Assembly (NCBI GenBank): GCA_938014215.1
Contig: CALLRW010000016.1
Coordinates: 68,102-132,101 of the forward strand
Reading direction: 5' to 3'
DNA: 64,000 nucleotides
DNA from: an uncultured Alistipes sp.
Lineage (GTDB): Bacteria; Bacteroidota; Bacteroidia; Bacteroidales; Rikenellaceae
Every line of letters begins with the position of its first letter. Position 1 is the stretch's first letter. Shown here piece by piece: positions 44,571 through 56,419 of the stretch. A model generated the notes under the pieces. The model saw nothing but the letters and a program-made list of their open reading frames with translations. It was not told the origin of the DNA and ran no database searches. The position numbers and the translations under genes are program-made.

Positions 44571-46436
44571 TTATTCATTTCGCGGGGCGCCGTCACCGGG
44601 ATTGCCCGACGGTGTGCCGCCTCCGTTGTCGTTGCTGCCGTTCGTGTTGTTTCTCGGGTTGGCGTTCCGGTTTGCCCGGCCGCGACCCCCTTCACGGTTC
44701 CCTTCGCGACCCCCTTCACGCCCGGCATTGCCGTTTTTCTCGCCCTTTTCACCGCCGTTTTCGCTGCCCGACTCCGGCTGTGCACCGGCTTCGCGGTTGG
44801 CTCCGTTGCGGCGGCGGTTGCGGCTGTTGCGATTGCGGCTGCCCCCTTCGCGGTTGCCCCCTTCGGTCGAGGCGTTCCCGCCTGCTGCGGCTCCGTTGCC
44901 CGGGGTCTCTTCCCGGTTGCCGTTCGCACGGTTGGCCTCCTCCTGTTCACGGGCCTCCGGCGAGGCTGCATCCTCCGGACGGTTCTCGCGGTTGCCGCCC
45001 CGGTTGCGACGGCGGTTCTCCGAACGCGGACGCTCGCCGTTGCCGTTGTTATTGGTGTTATTGGCTCCGTTGTCGGCTCCGTTGCTGGCGTTGCCGGCTC
45101 CTCCGGCTGCCGGATTCTCATTGGCCTTGCCGTTGCCTCCATTTCCTACGTTGCCACCGTTGTTGCCTTTGCCGGCGTTGTTGCGGCCGCGCTGGTTGCG
45201 GCGCTGCTGCTGAGCCTCCTTGCCGGCGGATTCGCGTGCGGGCTGTGCCCCCTCCTCTGCCGGAGCCGCTGCCGACGGATTCCGGGCCGCCTGACCGTTC
45301 TTCTTGTTCTTGCCGTTGCGCTTGCGGCGCTTGGTCTGGTCGAAGCGGGTGATGCTGTCCTCCTCCGAACGATAGGTCGGTTCGTCGACCTCCGATCCGG
45401 TTTCGTCAACCGGCTGCAGCAGTTCGGGTCTCTTGCCCTGGCGGTTCATCGCCATGATCTCCTTGACGCGGGCGACGGGCAGCGTCGTGGTGTTGGCCAT
45501 CGTCTCCTTCGACGAGGAGAAGGTCATCGTTCCGGCCAGCACGTCGCTCTTGACCAGGAACCATTCGCCCTCCTCGGTCTGGAGCGGCTCGCGCAGCCGC
45601 GGGAACTCCTTGCGGGCATCGACATAGGCGTCGTACTCGTACATCATGCAGCACTTGAGTTTCGAGCACTGTCCGGCCAGTTTCTGGGGGTTGAGCGAGA
45701 TGTCCTGCACGCGGGCGGCGCCGGTCGTCACGCTCGAGAAGGTCGACATCCACGAGGCGCAGCACAGCTCGCGGCCGCAGGCACCCAGACCGCCGATGCG
45801 GCCGGCCTCCTGACGGGCGCCGATCTGCTTCATCTCGATGCGGATGTGGAACCGTTCGGCGAAGACCTTGATCAGTTCGCGGAAGTCGACGCGTTCGTCG
45901 GCGATGTAGTAGAAGATGGCCTTGATCTTGTCGCCCTGATACTCGACGTCGCCGATCTTCATGTTGAGGCCCATGTCGGCGGCGATCTGCCGCGAGGCGA
46001 TCATCGTTTCGTGTTCGAGGGCGATGGCCTCCTGCCAGCGTTCGATGTCGTAGGGTTTGGCCTTGCGGTAGATCTTCTTGTACTCGCCGTTGTAGGGGTT
46101 GAATCCGATGCGCCGCATCTGGCGGGCGACGAGGTCTCCCGTGAGCGAGACGATACCGATGTCGTGTCCGGGCGAGGCCTCGACGGCGACGATATCGCCG
46201 CGTTTGAGGTCGAGGTGGTTGACATTCTGGTAGAACGATCGCCGGGTATTCTTGAAGCGGACCTCGACGATATCCGACGGGATGTTGACGGGATAATCGT
46301 CGAGCCAGGCGGTTTCGTGGAGTTTGAAGCAGCCGTCGCAGAGTTCGGCTTCGGGTTCGGCGCCGCAGTTGCAGAAGGTGCAGCCGCGGCCCACTTCGGG
46401 TTTGCAGTCCTTGTTATGGTGTTTTTCGATCTCCAT
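44571..46436 (-). CDS. ricT: PSP1-domain protein (RicT/YaaT family) with long disordered tail
   Basis: 621 residues. The conserved part (about 1-385) has N-terminal cysteines (CTFCNC, CDGCF), a PSP1 domain around 130-260, and Cys clusters CGRELCC and SKLKCCMMYEYDAY that in RicT proteins help bind iron-sulfur clusters. From about residue 390 to the end, some 230 residues, is low complexity, rich in Asn, Arg, Gly and Glu, with NGGNVGNGGNGKAN-type runs; it is likely disordered and RNA-binding or phase-separating. The stop is 9 bases before gldH, with which it forms a conserved pair. Confidence 0.88.
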   Translation of the reverse strand: MEIEKHHNKDCKPEVGRGCTFCNCGAEPEAELCDGCFKLHETAWLDDYPVNIPSDIVEVRFKNTRRSFYQNVNHLDLKRGDIVAVEASPGHDIGIVSLTGDLVARQMRRIGFNPYNGEYKKIYRKAKPYDIERWQEAIALEHETMIASRQIAADMGLNMKIGDVEYQGDKIKAIFYYIADERVDFRELIKVFAERFHIRIEMKQIGARQEAGRIGGLGACGRELCCASWMSTFSSVTTGAARVQDISLNPQKLAGQCSKLKCCMMYEYDAYVDARKEFPRLREPLQTEEGEWFLVKSDVLAGTMTFSSSKETMANTTTLPVARVKEIMAMNRQGKRPELLQPVDETGSEVDEPTYRSEEDSITRFDQTKRRKRNGKNKKNGQAARNPSAAAPAEEGAQPARESAGKEAQQQRRNQRGRNNAGKGNNGGNVGNGGNGKANENPAAGGAGNASNGADNGANNTNNNGNGERPRSENRRRNRGGNRENRPEDAASPEAREQEEANRANGNREETPGNGAAAGGNASTEGGNREGGSRNRNSRNRRRNGANREAGAQPESGSENGGEKGEKNGNAGREGGREGNREGGRGRANRNANPRNNTNGSNDNGGGTPSGNPGDGAPRNE

Positions 46437-46453
46437 TTCGGGTATAATTTGCG

Positions 46454-46461
46454 TAAAGATA
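46454..46461 (-). promoter_or_regulatory. -7 box of ricT-gldH
   Basis: TATCTTTA on the - strand, one mismatch from TAnnTTTG, 18 bases before the ricT start and preceded by TTTTTCG as at several other promoters here. Confidence 0.5.
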
Positions 46462-46485
46462 CGAAAAATTTTTGAATCCGCCCCT

Positions 46486-47859
46486 TTATTTTGCGGCGTG
46501 GAGTCGGTGCACGCTGTGGCGGATGCGGCGGATCATCAGCAGGGCGGCCGTCGAGAGGCCGAACGTGAAGCCCAGGAAGAGTCCCGAGGGGCCCATTCCG
46601 AGGGTGAATCCCAGCAGGTAGCCCACCGGCAGGTTGAGGATCCAGTAGGAGACCAGGGCGATGGGCATGATGATGCGTACGTCCTGGATGCCGCGCAGGA
46701 TGCCCACCGAGACGTTCTGCAGGCCGTCGGAGAGTTGGTACAGGGCGGCGAAGACGAGCAGCTGGGAGGTGATGGCGATGACCTCGGGGTTGGAGGTGAA
46801 GAGCGTTGGGATGAGGTGCCGCAGCGAGATGAAGACCAGGGCGGCCAGCGTGTTCCACGCCAGCACAAGGTGATACGAGGCCTTGGCGGCCAGCGAGAGT
46901 TCACCGATGTGGCGGGCGCCGTAGCAGTGGGAGATGCGGATGGTGGTGGCGGCGCCGATCGACATGACGATCATGAAGGCGCAGTTGCCGAGCGTCATGG
47001 CGATCTGGTTGGCGCTGATGGCGGCCTTGGCTCCGGCGCCGAACCATCCCATCATGATGCTCGTGCCGACGAAGGCCGACGATTCGAGGAACATCTGCAG
47101 CGAGATCGGGCCGCCCATGCGGAAGAGCCGGCGGATGCTCCCGAGCGAGAAGTTGCGCATCGCGAAGTCGTTGAAGTAACTCCTGTAACGGCGTTGCGCA
47201 CAGAAGTATCCGATCATGATCACCATGCCGATCACGCGGGCCAGCAGCGTCCCCAGACCGGCCCCCTCGGCCCCCATCTCGGGCATGCCCCAGTGGCCGT
47301 AGATGAAGATCCAGTTGAAGCCGATGTTGACCACGTTGGCGACGATCGTGGCATACATCTCGGCGCGGGTGTTTCCGACCCCTTCGAGGAACTGCTTGAA
47401 GGCGAAGAAGAGCATGACGGCCGGCATGCTGTAGACGAGCATCCGGTAGTAGGGGATGGCCATGTCGACCACGTCGACGGGTTGGCCGAGGTGGTAGAGC
47501 AGCGGCACGGCGGCATACTGCACGACGGACATCACCACGCCGAGGAGGCCGTAGAAGAGGATGCCGTTCTGGAGCAGGCGCGACGATTCGCGGCGGTCGC
47601 CCTGCACGTAGCGTTCGCCCACGAGCGGAGTCATGCCCAGGGCAATGCCGATGGCGGCGATGAAGAGGATGAAGAAGACCGAGCCGCCGAACGATACGGC
47701 GGCCAGCGGCGTGGGGTCGTCCCCGCCGTAGCGGCCGACCATGAGGTTGTCGGCGAACTGCGTGAAGATCTGCCCCAGCTGGGTCAGCACGACGGGCAGC
47801 GCAAGCCGCAGATTCTGCCGGTATTGCTCCTTATAGGTTGAGAAACGGTACATGTTCAA
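46486..47859 (-). CDS. MATE-family efflux transporter
   Basis: 457 residues with about 12 hydrophobic helices in two similar halves. The N-terminal half has ALPVVLTQLGQIFTQFADNLMVG, the usual family start, and both halves contain the paired proline/glycine segments (LAAVSFGGS; AISANQIAM). It exports drugs or metabolites using Na+ or H+; the substrate is unknown. It has its own -7 box upstream, so it is probably a single-gene unit. Confidence 0.92.
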   Translation of the reverse strand: MNMYRFSTYKEQYRQNLRLALPVVLTQLGQIFTQFADNLMVGRYGGDDPTPLAAVSFGGSVFFILFIAAIGIALGMTPLVGERYVQGDRRESSRLLQNGILFYGLLGVVMSVVQYAAVPLLYHLGQPVDVVDMAIPYYRMLVYSMPAVMLFFAFKQFLEGVGNTRAEMYATIVANVVNIGFNWIFIYGHWGMPEMGAEGAGLGTLLARVIGMVIMIGYFCAQRRYRSYFNDFAMRNFSLGSIRRLFRMGGPISLQMFLESSAFVGTSIMMGWFGAGAKAAISANQIAMTLGNCAFMIVMSIGAATTIRISHCYGARHIGELSLAAKASYHLVLAWNTLAALVFISLRHLIPTLFTSNPEVIAITSQLLVFAALYQLSDGLQNVSVGILRGIQDVRIIMPIALVSYWILNLPVGYLLGFTLGMGPSGLFLGFTFGLSTAALLMIRRIRHSVHRLHAAK

Positions 47860-47873
47860 TGTGCATTGGGGGG

Positions 47874-47881
47874 CAAAGGTA
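47874..47881 (-). promoter_or_regulatory. -7 box of MATE gene
   Basis: TACCTTTG on the - strand, an exact TAnnTTTG match, 15 bases before the ATG and preceded by TTTTTCG. Confidence 0.6.
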
Positions 47882-47944
47882 CGAAAAATCTTGCCGAAAA
47901 AAATGCGCCGTGCAGACGACGGCGCATCTTTTTACGAGTTGCAG

Positions 47945-48024
47945 GGCTCCTCCGTTGCGGGGCTCTCTTGTTGCGAGGCTCCTCCGTTGCGGGGCTTCTC
48001 CGTTGCGGAACTCTTTCGTTGCGG
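47945..48024. repeat. 16-bp tandem repeat, five units
   Basis: Units GGCTCCTCCGTTGCGG at 47945, 47961, 47977, 47993 and 48009, with up to about four changes each. It lies between the clpC stop and the MATE promoter. Confidence 0.88.
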
Positions 48025-48069
48025 GGCCCCTGCGGCCGGATCCCGGCGTGCGGTTCCGCACGGGCGGCC

Positions 48070-50694
<2,625 letters not shown>

Positions 50695-50784
50695 GTTGCG
50701 TCGTCGTTGGAATTCGCTCCATGAACGGCTGGACGCTTCTGCTTATTGTCCGGACGATATCGTCTATCCGGACGGTTTTATACG

Positions 50785-51297
50785 CTATTCTTCGGCATCG
50801 GGGCGGCGGCGCGGCCATTCGCCGACCTCCATGTCGCGCATCTCGCCGCGGTCGATCGTCAGGCGGATGGCCGTGCGGACCTTATGGAACCCGTACTCGC
50901 CGGCGGCCCCGGGGTTGACGGCCAGCAGCTCGTAGACGGGGTCGTACATCACCTTGAGGATGTGCGAGTGGCCGGCGATGAAGAGCTTCGGGCGCACGGT
51001 CTGGATCTGCCGCACGGCCCGCGGGTCGTAGCGCCGCGGATAGCCCCCGATGTGGGTCATCAGCACCCGCACCCCCTCGCATTCGAACGAGAGGAAGAGC
51101 GGGTAGACCCGTCGGGTCATGCCGCCGTCGACGTTGCCGCTCACGGCCCGCAGGGGCTTGAACGCGGCGATGCGGTCGGCCAGTTCGAGCGAGCCGATAT
51201 CGCCGGCATGCCAGATCTCGTCGACATCCTTCAGAAATTCGCGCAACGGTTCGTCGAACGTCCCGTGCGTATCGGAGATGATTCCTATCCTTTTCAA
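50785..51297 (-). CDS. YfcE/MJ0936-family metallophosphoesterase
   Basis: 170 residues if translation begins at TTG 51297, giving MKRIGIISDTHG; no ATG lies near the conserved start, and the nearest upstream ones are inside the preceding gene. IISDTHG, WHAGDIGS, SGNVDGG, THIGGYP and AGHSH are the metal-binding blocks of the calcineurin-like fold. Family members cleave phosphodiesters such as bis-p-nitrophenyl phosphate; the natural substrate is unknown. It lies 11 bases after the aspartyl-protease gene. Confidence 0.88.
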   Translation of the reverse strand: MKRIGIISDTHGTFDEPLREFLKDVDEIWHAGDIGSLELADRIAAFKPLRAVSGNVDGGMTRRVYPLFLSFECEGVRVLMTHIGGYPRRYDPRAVRQIQTVRPKLFIAGHSHILKVMYDPVYELLAVNPGAAGEYGFHKVRTAIRLTIDRGEMRDMEVGEWPRRRPDAEE

Positions 51298-51308
51298 TGC
51301 TGCTTCGA

Positions 51309-52505
51309 TTAGATTATCGGTAGGTCGATGAACAATGTATAGACAACGGTCCTGCCATCGGCTTTTTTTACGGTATATATGGTTTCTCCCTGAAGGTCCA
51401 GCCCTTTCCGCTGCTCTTCCCAAGGTATATCTTTCACCGGACGGCCGTTTATGGCGATGATGATATCCCCGATTTCGATGCCCGCCTTTTCGGCTATGCC
51501 GCCTTTGTACAGCCCATGGACAACCCACCCCTCGCAAATATCCGTACGGTCAAAAGTCGCCATGTGGGTTGCGGACGACGGTATGTAGGTCCCTTTGTCC
51601 GCATTCCGCTTCACCCACACCGAAGCGTTTGCCGGATCCAGGACAATATCATATAGCGACCATATCCCGTTGCCAATCAAACCGAGGTAGGGTTTGTCGG
51701 ACGACAGGGCTCCCTTTTCATTGAGCGAATAGCTTATTACGAGGTTCCTGAGCGTATCGGCCATGCAGAATTTTGCCGCCCGTATCGTAACTTCGTCCGA
51801 GCCGCCCCCGATTCCTCCGGCTTGAGTGCGGAAACAGGCTTTGGGCAGCTCTCCCAGATTGAGTGTCGAGGCTGCTTCATTTGTGAGAATAACGGTGGAG
51901 CCGCATCCCAAATCCATTCTGAACCATCCCTCCAGCGTATTTTTATCGTCAATCTGCAGCCTTGCCTTTACATCAATGCGGTTGTTCTCGAATCGGGCTT
52001 CGAGTTTCACGTAATCGGCAAGCCTTTCGGTCGGAACGGGCGCTTTGAGCGGAAGCATGTAGCCCTCGCTGAAATTGATCTCCAGAGGGGATCTTAACAG
52101 GTGCGTATTGCCTAACAAGCCGTCCGTATGCCTCCCCAGAATATCACGTAACGCGATTATGGGGGTAATCTTGTTTTGATATTCCATTGTTCCGCAACGG
52201 ATCCGGACCGGGTCGATAAAGATCTCCGTGAGTTGGGGTCCGCTGTTTCCCGCCCCTCCCATTTTTGCCTTGCCCCTTCTTCCGAAAGCGTCTTGAAGAT
52301 CGTTGAGCTTCAGGAAGTCCTTGTCAAGATAGAGAAAATCGGCTCCGGTATCGTAAACAACGGTAACGGGAATCGAATCATTCAGGGTAACCTGAAGGTA
52401 CAGATGCCTGTCAAAGATAAACGGAATCGCTCCATCCGGAACGGCGGCAACGCTCTTCAAGGAGAGCAGAACTGAGAATAGCAGAAGTGTCAGTGTCTTT
52501 TTCAT
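51309..52505 (-). CDS. secreted retropepsin-like aspartyl protease with C-terminal PDZ domain
   Basis: 398 residues from ATG 52505 (MKKTLTLLLF). Signal peptide ends near SVAA. VTVVYDTGADFLYLD (about 55) is a classic DTG active-site loop; a second half-site MDLGCGSTV (about 195) keeps the Asp but reads DLG in place of DTG/DSG. Residues about 310-395 form a PDZ domain (GLYKGGIAEKAGIEIGDIIIAINGRPV). Base composition is visibly lower in GC than the neighbours, with AAT, ATA and TTA-type codons common, which hints at recent acquisition. Substrate unknown. Confidence 0.8.
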   Translation of the reverse strand: MKKTLTLLLFSVLLSLKSVAAVPDGAIPFIFDRHLYLQVTLNDSIPVTVVYDTGADFLYLDKDFLKLNDLQDAFGRRGKAKMGGAGNSGPQLTEIFIDPVRIRCGTMEYQNKITPIIALRDILGRHTDGLLGNTHLLRSPLEINFSEGYMLPLKAPVPTERLADYVKLEARFENNRIDVKARLQIDDKNTLEGWFRMDLGCGSTVILTNEAASTLNLGELPKACFRTQAGGIGGGSDEVTIRAAKFCMADTLRNLVISYSLNEKGALSSDKPYLGLIGNGIWSLYDIVLDPANASVWVKRNADKGTYIPSSATHMATFDRTDICEGWVVHGLYKGGIAEKAGIEIGDIIIAINGRPVKDIPWEEQRKGLDLQGETIYTVKKADGRTVVYTLFIDLPII

Positions 52506-52597
52506 AATCAGGCGTTTAATGAAAACTTGTGTGTCGTCAGGCGGCGAGATGTCGTAAGCCGGATCTGCTGCCATCGGATCCGCAGGCGACAGCCGCA

Positions 52598-53875
52598 CTA
52601 CTGGTATTTCTCTTTCCAGAGGCGGGCGATGCGTTCGGCGATCTTCGCCTCGGCGGCATTCTGCGTGTCGGGTTCGTAGAACTTCGTCCCCGAGAGCGAT
52701 TCGGGCAGGAACTCCAGTTCGGCGAAGTGCCCCTCGTAGTCGTGGGCGTACTTGTAGCCCTCGGAGTAGCCCGCCTGCTTCATGAGCCGTGTCGGGGCAT
52801 TGCGCAGGTGGAGCGGGACGGGACGGTTCGTCGTGTCGTGCTCGACCATCGCGAGGGCCTTGTTGATGGCCTTGTAGGCCGAGTTGCTCTTGGCCGAGGT
52901 GGCCAGGTAGATCGTCGTCTCGGCCAGCGTGATGCGCGCCTCGGGCATGCCGATCTTGTGCACCGTGTCGAAGCAGGCGTTGGCCAGCAGCAGCGCGTTG
53001 GGGTTGGCCAGCCCGATGTCCTCCGAGGCGAGGATCACCAGCCGCCGGGCGATGAAGCGCGGCTCCTCGCCGCCGGCCAGCATCCGCGCCAGGTAGTAGA
53101 TCGCAGCGTTGGGGTCGCTGCCGCGCACCGACTTGATGAAGGCCGAGATGACGTCGTAGTGCTGTTCGCCGTTCTTGTCGTAGAGGGCGATGTTTTCCTG
53201 AAGGCACTCCTGGACATACTGGTCGGTGATGATCACCTTGCCGTCGGTGGCGCCGACCACGATGTCGAGGATGTTGAGCAGCTTGCGGGCGTCGCCCCCC
53301 GAGAAGCGGAAGAGCGCCGCTGTCTCCCGTACCTCGATCTGGCGTTCACGCAGTTCGGTATCCTTCGTGAGGGCGCGGTCGAGCAGCTTCTGCAGGTCTT
53401 TGTCCTCGAGCGCCCGGAGGATGTAGACCTGGCAGCGGCTCAGCAGCGGCGAGATCACCTCGAACGAAGGGTTTTCCGTCGTGGCGCCGATCAGCGTGAC
53501 GATCCCCTGCTCGACGGCCCCGAGCAGCGAATCCTGCTGCGACTTGTTGAAGCGGTGGATCTCGTCGATGAAGAGGAACGGTGGCTGCTGGTCGAAGAAG
53601 CGCTGCTTGCGGGCCGACTCGATCACCTCGCGGACCTCCTTGACGCCCGACGTGACGGCCGAGAGGGTGAAGAACGGACGGTTGAGCTGCGTGGCGACGA
53701 TCTTCGCCAGGGTGGTTTTCCCGACCCCCGGCGGGCCCCAGAGGATGAACGAGGGGACGTTTCCCGTCTCGAAGAATTTCCGGAAGACCCCCTTCGGACC
53801 CACGAGGTGCTCCTGTCCGATGTAGTCATCGAGCGAGTGGGGGCGGAGGCGTTCGGCTAAGGGAATGTTCGGCAT
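52598..53875 (-). CDS. rarA: replication-associated recombination protein A (MgsA/RarA AAA+ ATPase)
   Basis: 425 residues from ATG 53875 (MPNIPLAERLRP); the upstream extension is out of family. Walker A GPPGVGKTT, Walker B FLFIDEIHRFNKSQQD, sensor GATTENPSFEV, then the C-terminal tetramerisation part with DPNAAIYYLARML and ASEDIGLANP. It acts at stalled forks with single-strand-binding protein. Confidence 0.96.
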   Translation of the reverse strand: MPNIPLAERLRPHSLDDYIGQEHLVGPKGVFRKFFETGNVPSFILWGPPGVGKTTLAKIVATQLNRPFFTLSAVTSGVKEVREVIESARKQRFFDQQPPFLFIDEIHRFNKSQQDSLLGAVEQGIVTLIGATTENPSFEVISPLLSRCQVYILRALEDKDLQKLLDRALTKDTELRERQIEVRETAALFRFSGGDARKLLNILDIVVGATDGKVIITDQYVQECLQENIALYDKNGEQHYDVISAFIKSVRGSDPNAAIYYLARMLAGGEEPRFIARRLVILASEDIGLANPNALLLANACFDTVHKIGMPEARITLAETTIYLATSAKSNSAYKAINKALAMVEHDTTNRPVPLHLRNAPTRLMKQAGYSEGYKYAHDYEGHFAELEFLPESLSGTKFYEPDTQNAAEAKIAERIARLWKEKYQ

Positions 53876-53899
53876 GGTCAGACTGCGTTTTTTCGGGTA

Positions 53900-53907
53900 C
53901 AAAGATA
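53900..53907 (-). promoter_or_regulatory. -7 box of rarA
   Basis: TATCTTTG on the - strand, an exact match, 25 bases before the ATG and preceded by TTTTCG. Confidence 0.65.
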
Positions 53908-54060
53908 CGAAAAGGCGGGCGGAAATGCCCGCTTGCGGCGGTGATTTTTGCCGGAGAGGTTTTCGGGGGGCTTTGGATCCGCGTTGTTTCGGGGACTGTC
54001 GGGGAGAAAGACCGTCGGGCAATTCCGGGAAAAAGGGCCTTCTGTCACCGTTCCTTTGGG

Positions 54061-54099
54061 TATAATAAAGAGGACCGGTCCCTTGCGGAATCGGTCCTC
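54061..54099 (-). terminator. terminator downstream of aspS and the repeat array
   Basis: GAGGACCG/CGGTCCTC 8-bp stem (54070-54099) with a 14-base loop, followed on the - strand by TTTATTATA. It is about 320 bases beyond the aspS stop, so the transcript would include the repeats. Confidence 0.5.
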
Positions 54100-54150
54100 G
54101 TTTGTTGTCCGTTTTCTGGAGTGGTCGGCTGGGTGGTTCACCCGGAAAGG

Positions 54151-54326
54151 CCCCGGATCCCTTCTCGAACGGTTCCGGCCCTCTTTCTCAAGCGCCCCGG
54201 ATCCCTTCTTGAACGGTCCCGGCCCTTTTTTTCAAGCGGCCCCGGATCCCTTCTCGAACGGTTCCGGCCCTCTTTCTCAAGCGCCCCGGATCCCTTCTTG
54301 AACGGTCCCGGCCCCTTTCTCAAGCG
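54151..54326. repeat. 44-45 bp tandem repeat, four units
   Basis: Units begin CCCCGGATCCCTTCT at 54151, 54195, 54240 and 54284. Units 1 and 3 share TCGAACGGTTCC and units 2 and 4 share TTGAACGGTCCC, so an 89-bp pair was itself duplicated. Degenerate fragments continue to about 54400. The 53908-54421 gap has no gene. Confidence 0.92.
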
Positions 54327-54421
54327 CCCTGACCCTCTCTCGGAACTGCCCCGGTACTCCGGCCCTCTTTTTCAAGCGGCCCCGGCGCACTCCCGTTCCG
54401 GCGCACTCCCGCCCCCGGGGG

Positions 54422-56185
54422 TTATTTGGAGGCCTCGGGCTTGCGCAGGTCGAGGTAGAGCTCGTCGAGCTGCGACTGGTCGATGAAGTTCGGCGCGTCG
54501 AGCATCATGTCGCGGCCGGCGTTGTTCTTCGGGAAGGCGATGTAGTCGCGGATCGAGTCCGAACCCCCGAACAGGGCGCACAGACGGTCGAATCCGAAGG
54601 CCAGACCTCCGTGAGGGGGTGCCCCGTACTTGAAGGCGTTCATCAGGAAGCCGAAGCGGGCCTGCGCCTGTTCGGGCGTGAAGCCCAGCAGTTCGAACAT
54701 CTTCTCCTGGAGTTTCGAGTCGTGGATACGGATCGAGCCGCCGCCGATCTCCGTACCGTTGCAGACGAAGTCGTAGGCATTGGCGCGCACGCGGCCCGGA
54801 TCGCTGTCGAGGAACTCGATGTCCTCGGGTTTGGGCGAGGTGAAGGGGTGGTGTACGGCGTAGAAACGCTGCGTTTCGTCGTCCCACTCGAAGAGCGGGA
54901 AGTCCACCACCCACAGCGGGGCGAACTTCTTCGGGTCGCGCAGACCCAGCTGCTGGGCCACCTCCAGACGCAGGGCGCACAGCTGCGTGAGCACCTTGAA
55001 CTTCTTGCCGCAGAGGATGAAGACCATGTCACCGGCCTTGGCGCCGCAGCGCTCGGCCATGGCACGCACCTCCTCGGGCGAGTAGAACTTGTCGATCGAC
55101 GACTTCACGCCGCCTTCGGCCTCCATGCGGATCCAGATCAGACCCTTGGCGCCGATCTGCTGCCGCTTGACGAACTCCGTCAGTGCATCGATCTGCTTGC
55201 GGGTGTAGGTTGCGCAGCCCGGGGCGGCGAAACCGGTGATGTATTCGGCCTGGTCGAAGACCGAGAATCCGTGGCCCTTGGCCAGCTCGGTCAGGTCGGC
55301 GAACTCCATGCCGAAGCGCAGGTCGGGCTTGTCCGAACCGTACTTCTCCATCGCCTCGATCCACGGCATGCGGCGCAGCGGCTCGGTGAACTCGATGCCC
55401 AGCACGGTCTTGAACATGTGTTTGGCCCAGCGCTCGAAGACCTCCAGTACGTCCTCCTGCTCGACGAACGACATCTCGCAGTCGATCTGCGTGAATTCGG
55501 GCTGACGGTCGGCGCGCAGGTCCTCGTCGCGGAAGCAGCGCACGATCTGGAAATACTTGTCGTAGCCGGCCACCATCAGCAGCTGCTTGAGGATCTGCGG
55601 CGACTGCGGCAGGGCGTAGAACTGGTTGGGCGACATGCGGCTCGGAACGACGAAGTCGCGGGCGCCCTCCGGCGTCGAGGCGACCAGATAGGGGGTCTCG
55701 ATCTCGAGGAAGCCCTCGTCCGAGAGGAAGCGGCGGATCTCCTGGGCCATCTTGTGGCGCAGGATCAGGTTGCGCTGCAGGGGCGGACGGCGCAGGTCGA
55801 GGTAGCGGTACTTCATGCGCAGGTCGTCGCCGCCGTCCGAGACCTCTTCGATCGTAAAGGGCGGGACTTCGGCCTCGTGGAGTACGGTGATGCGGCGGGC
55901 CGAGACTTCGATGTCGCCGGTTGCCATTTTGGGGTTCTTCGACTCGCGCTCGACGACCTCGCCCTCGACCTGGATGACCCATTCGCGGCCGATGCGCGAG
56001 GCGGTCTCACGGGCCTCGGCGGGGGAGTGCTCCTCGACGACGATCTGCGTCAGGCCGTAGCGGTCGCGCAGGTCGATGAAGGTCATGGCGCCGAGGTTTC
56101 TGACTTTCTGCACCCACCCGGCCAGGGTGACGGTTTCGTGGACGTTGCAGGCCCGAAGGCACCCGCAAGTATGAGTTCTGTACAT
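54422..56185 (-). CDS. aspS: aspartate--tRNA ligase
   Basis: 587 residues from ATG 56185 (MYRTHTCGCLRACNV). N-terminal OB-fold anticodon domain, then the class II core: motif 2 around FQIVRCFRDEDLRADRQPEFTQID and motif 3 GLAFGFDRLCALF, with the bacterial GAD insertion between them. Charges tRNA-Asp. The frame upstream of 56185 reads through the promoter and is not coding. Confidence 0.97.
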   Translation of the reverse strand: MYRTHTCGCLRACNVHETVTLAGWVQKVRNLGAMTFIDLRDRYGLTQIVVEEHSPAEARETASRIGREWVIQVEGEVVERESKNPKMATGDIEVSARRITVLHEAEVPPFTIEEVSDGGDDLRMKYRYLDLRRPPLQRNLILRHKMAQEIRRFLSDEGFLEIETPYLVASTPEGARDFVVPSRMSPNQFYALPQSPQILKQLLMVAGYDKYFQIVRCFRDEDLRADRQPEFTQIDCEMSFVEQEDVLEVFERWAKHMFKTVLGIEFTEPLRRMPWIEAMEKYGSDKPDLRFGMEFADLTELAKGHGFSVFDQAEYITGFAAPGCATYTRKQIDALTEFVKRQQIGAKGLIWIRMEAEGGVKSSIDKFYSPEEVRAMAERCGAKAGDMVFILCGKKFKVLTQLCALRLEVAQQLGLRDPKKFAPLWVVDFPLFEWDDETQRFYAVHHPFTSPKPEDIEFLDSDPGRVRANAYDFVCNGTEIGGGSIRIHDSKLQEKMFELLGFTPEQAQARFGFLMNAFKYGAPPHGGLAFGFDRLCALFGGSDSIRDYIAFPKNNAGRDMMLDAPNFIDQSQLDELYLDLRKPEASK

Positions 56186-56238
56186 GACGTGTAGGTTTGT
56201 TTGTCTGTCGTGAAAGTTCGTTTGTTTCAAACAACCCA

Positions 56239-56246
56239 CAAAGGTA
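56239..56246 (-). promoter_or_regulatory. -7 box of aspS
   Basis: TACCTTTG on the - strand, an exact TAnnTTTG match, 53 bases before the start. Confidence 0.6.
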
Positions 56247-56419
56247 ATAACTTTTGCGGAGAAAAAGGCCCGCATGCTCAAAAAAAAGGGGCGGGGCCGA
56301 TGCGGCTGCCGCTCTGCGGGGGCTTCGCGGGGCGGCCGGAGGTGTCGGGAACGGGGAGGGCTGTGCACCGGGAATTTGCAAATCCGGGAAAAAATCGCGT
56401 TTTTTGCAGAAAAATCCCC

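Noticed and set aside
43611..46475. 954-codon ORF on the + strand
   Set aside because: Antisense to trmB, gldH and ricT and passing through a repeat.
51298..51537. Longer start for the metallophosphoesterase
   Set aside because: The extension overlaps the aspartyl-protease gene and has no family similarity; TTG at 51297 fits the conserved N-terminus.
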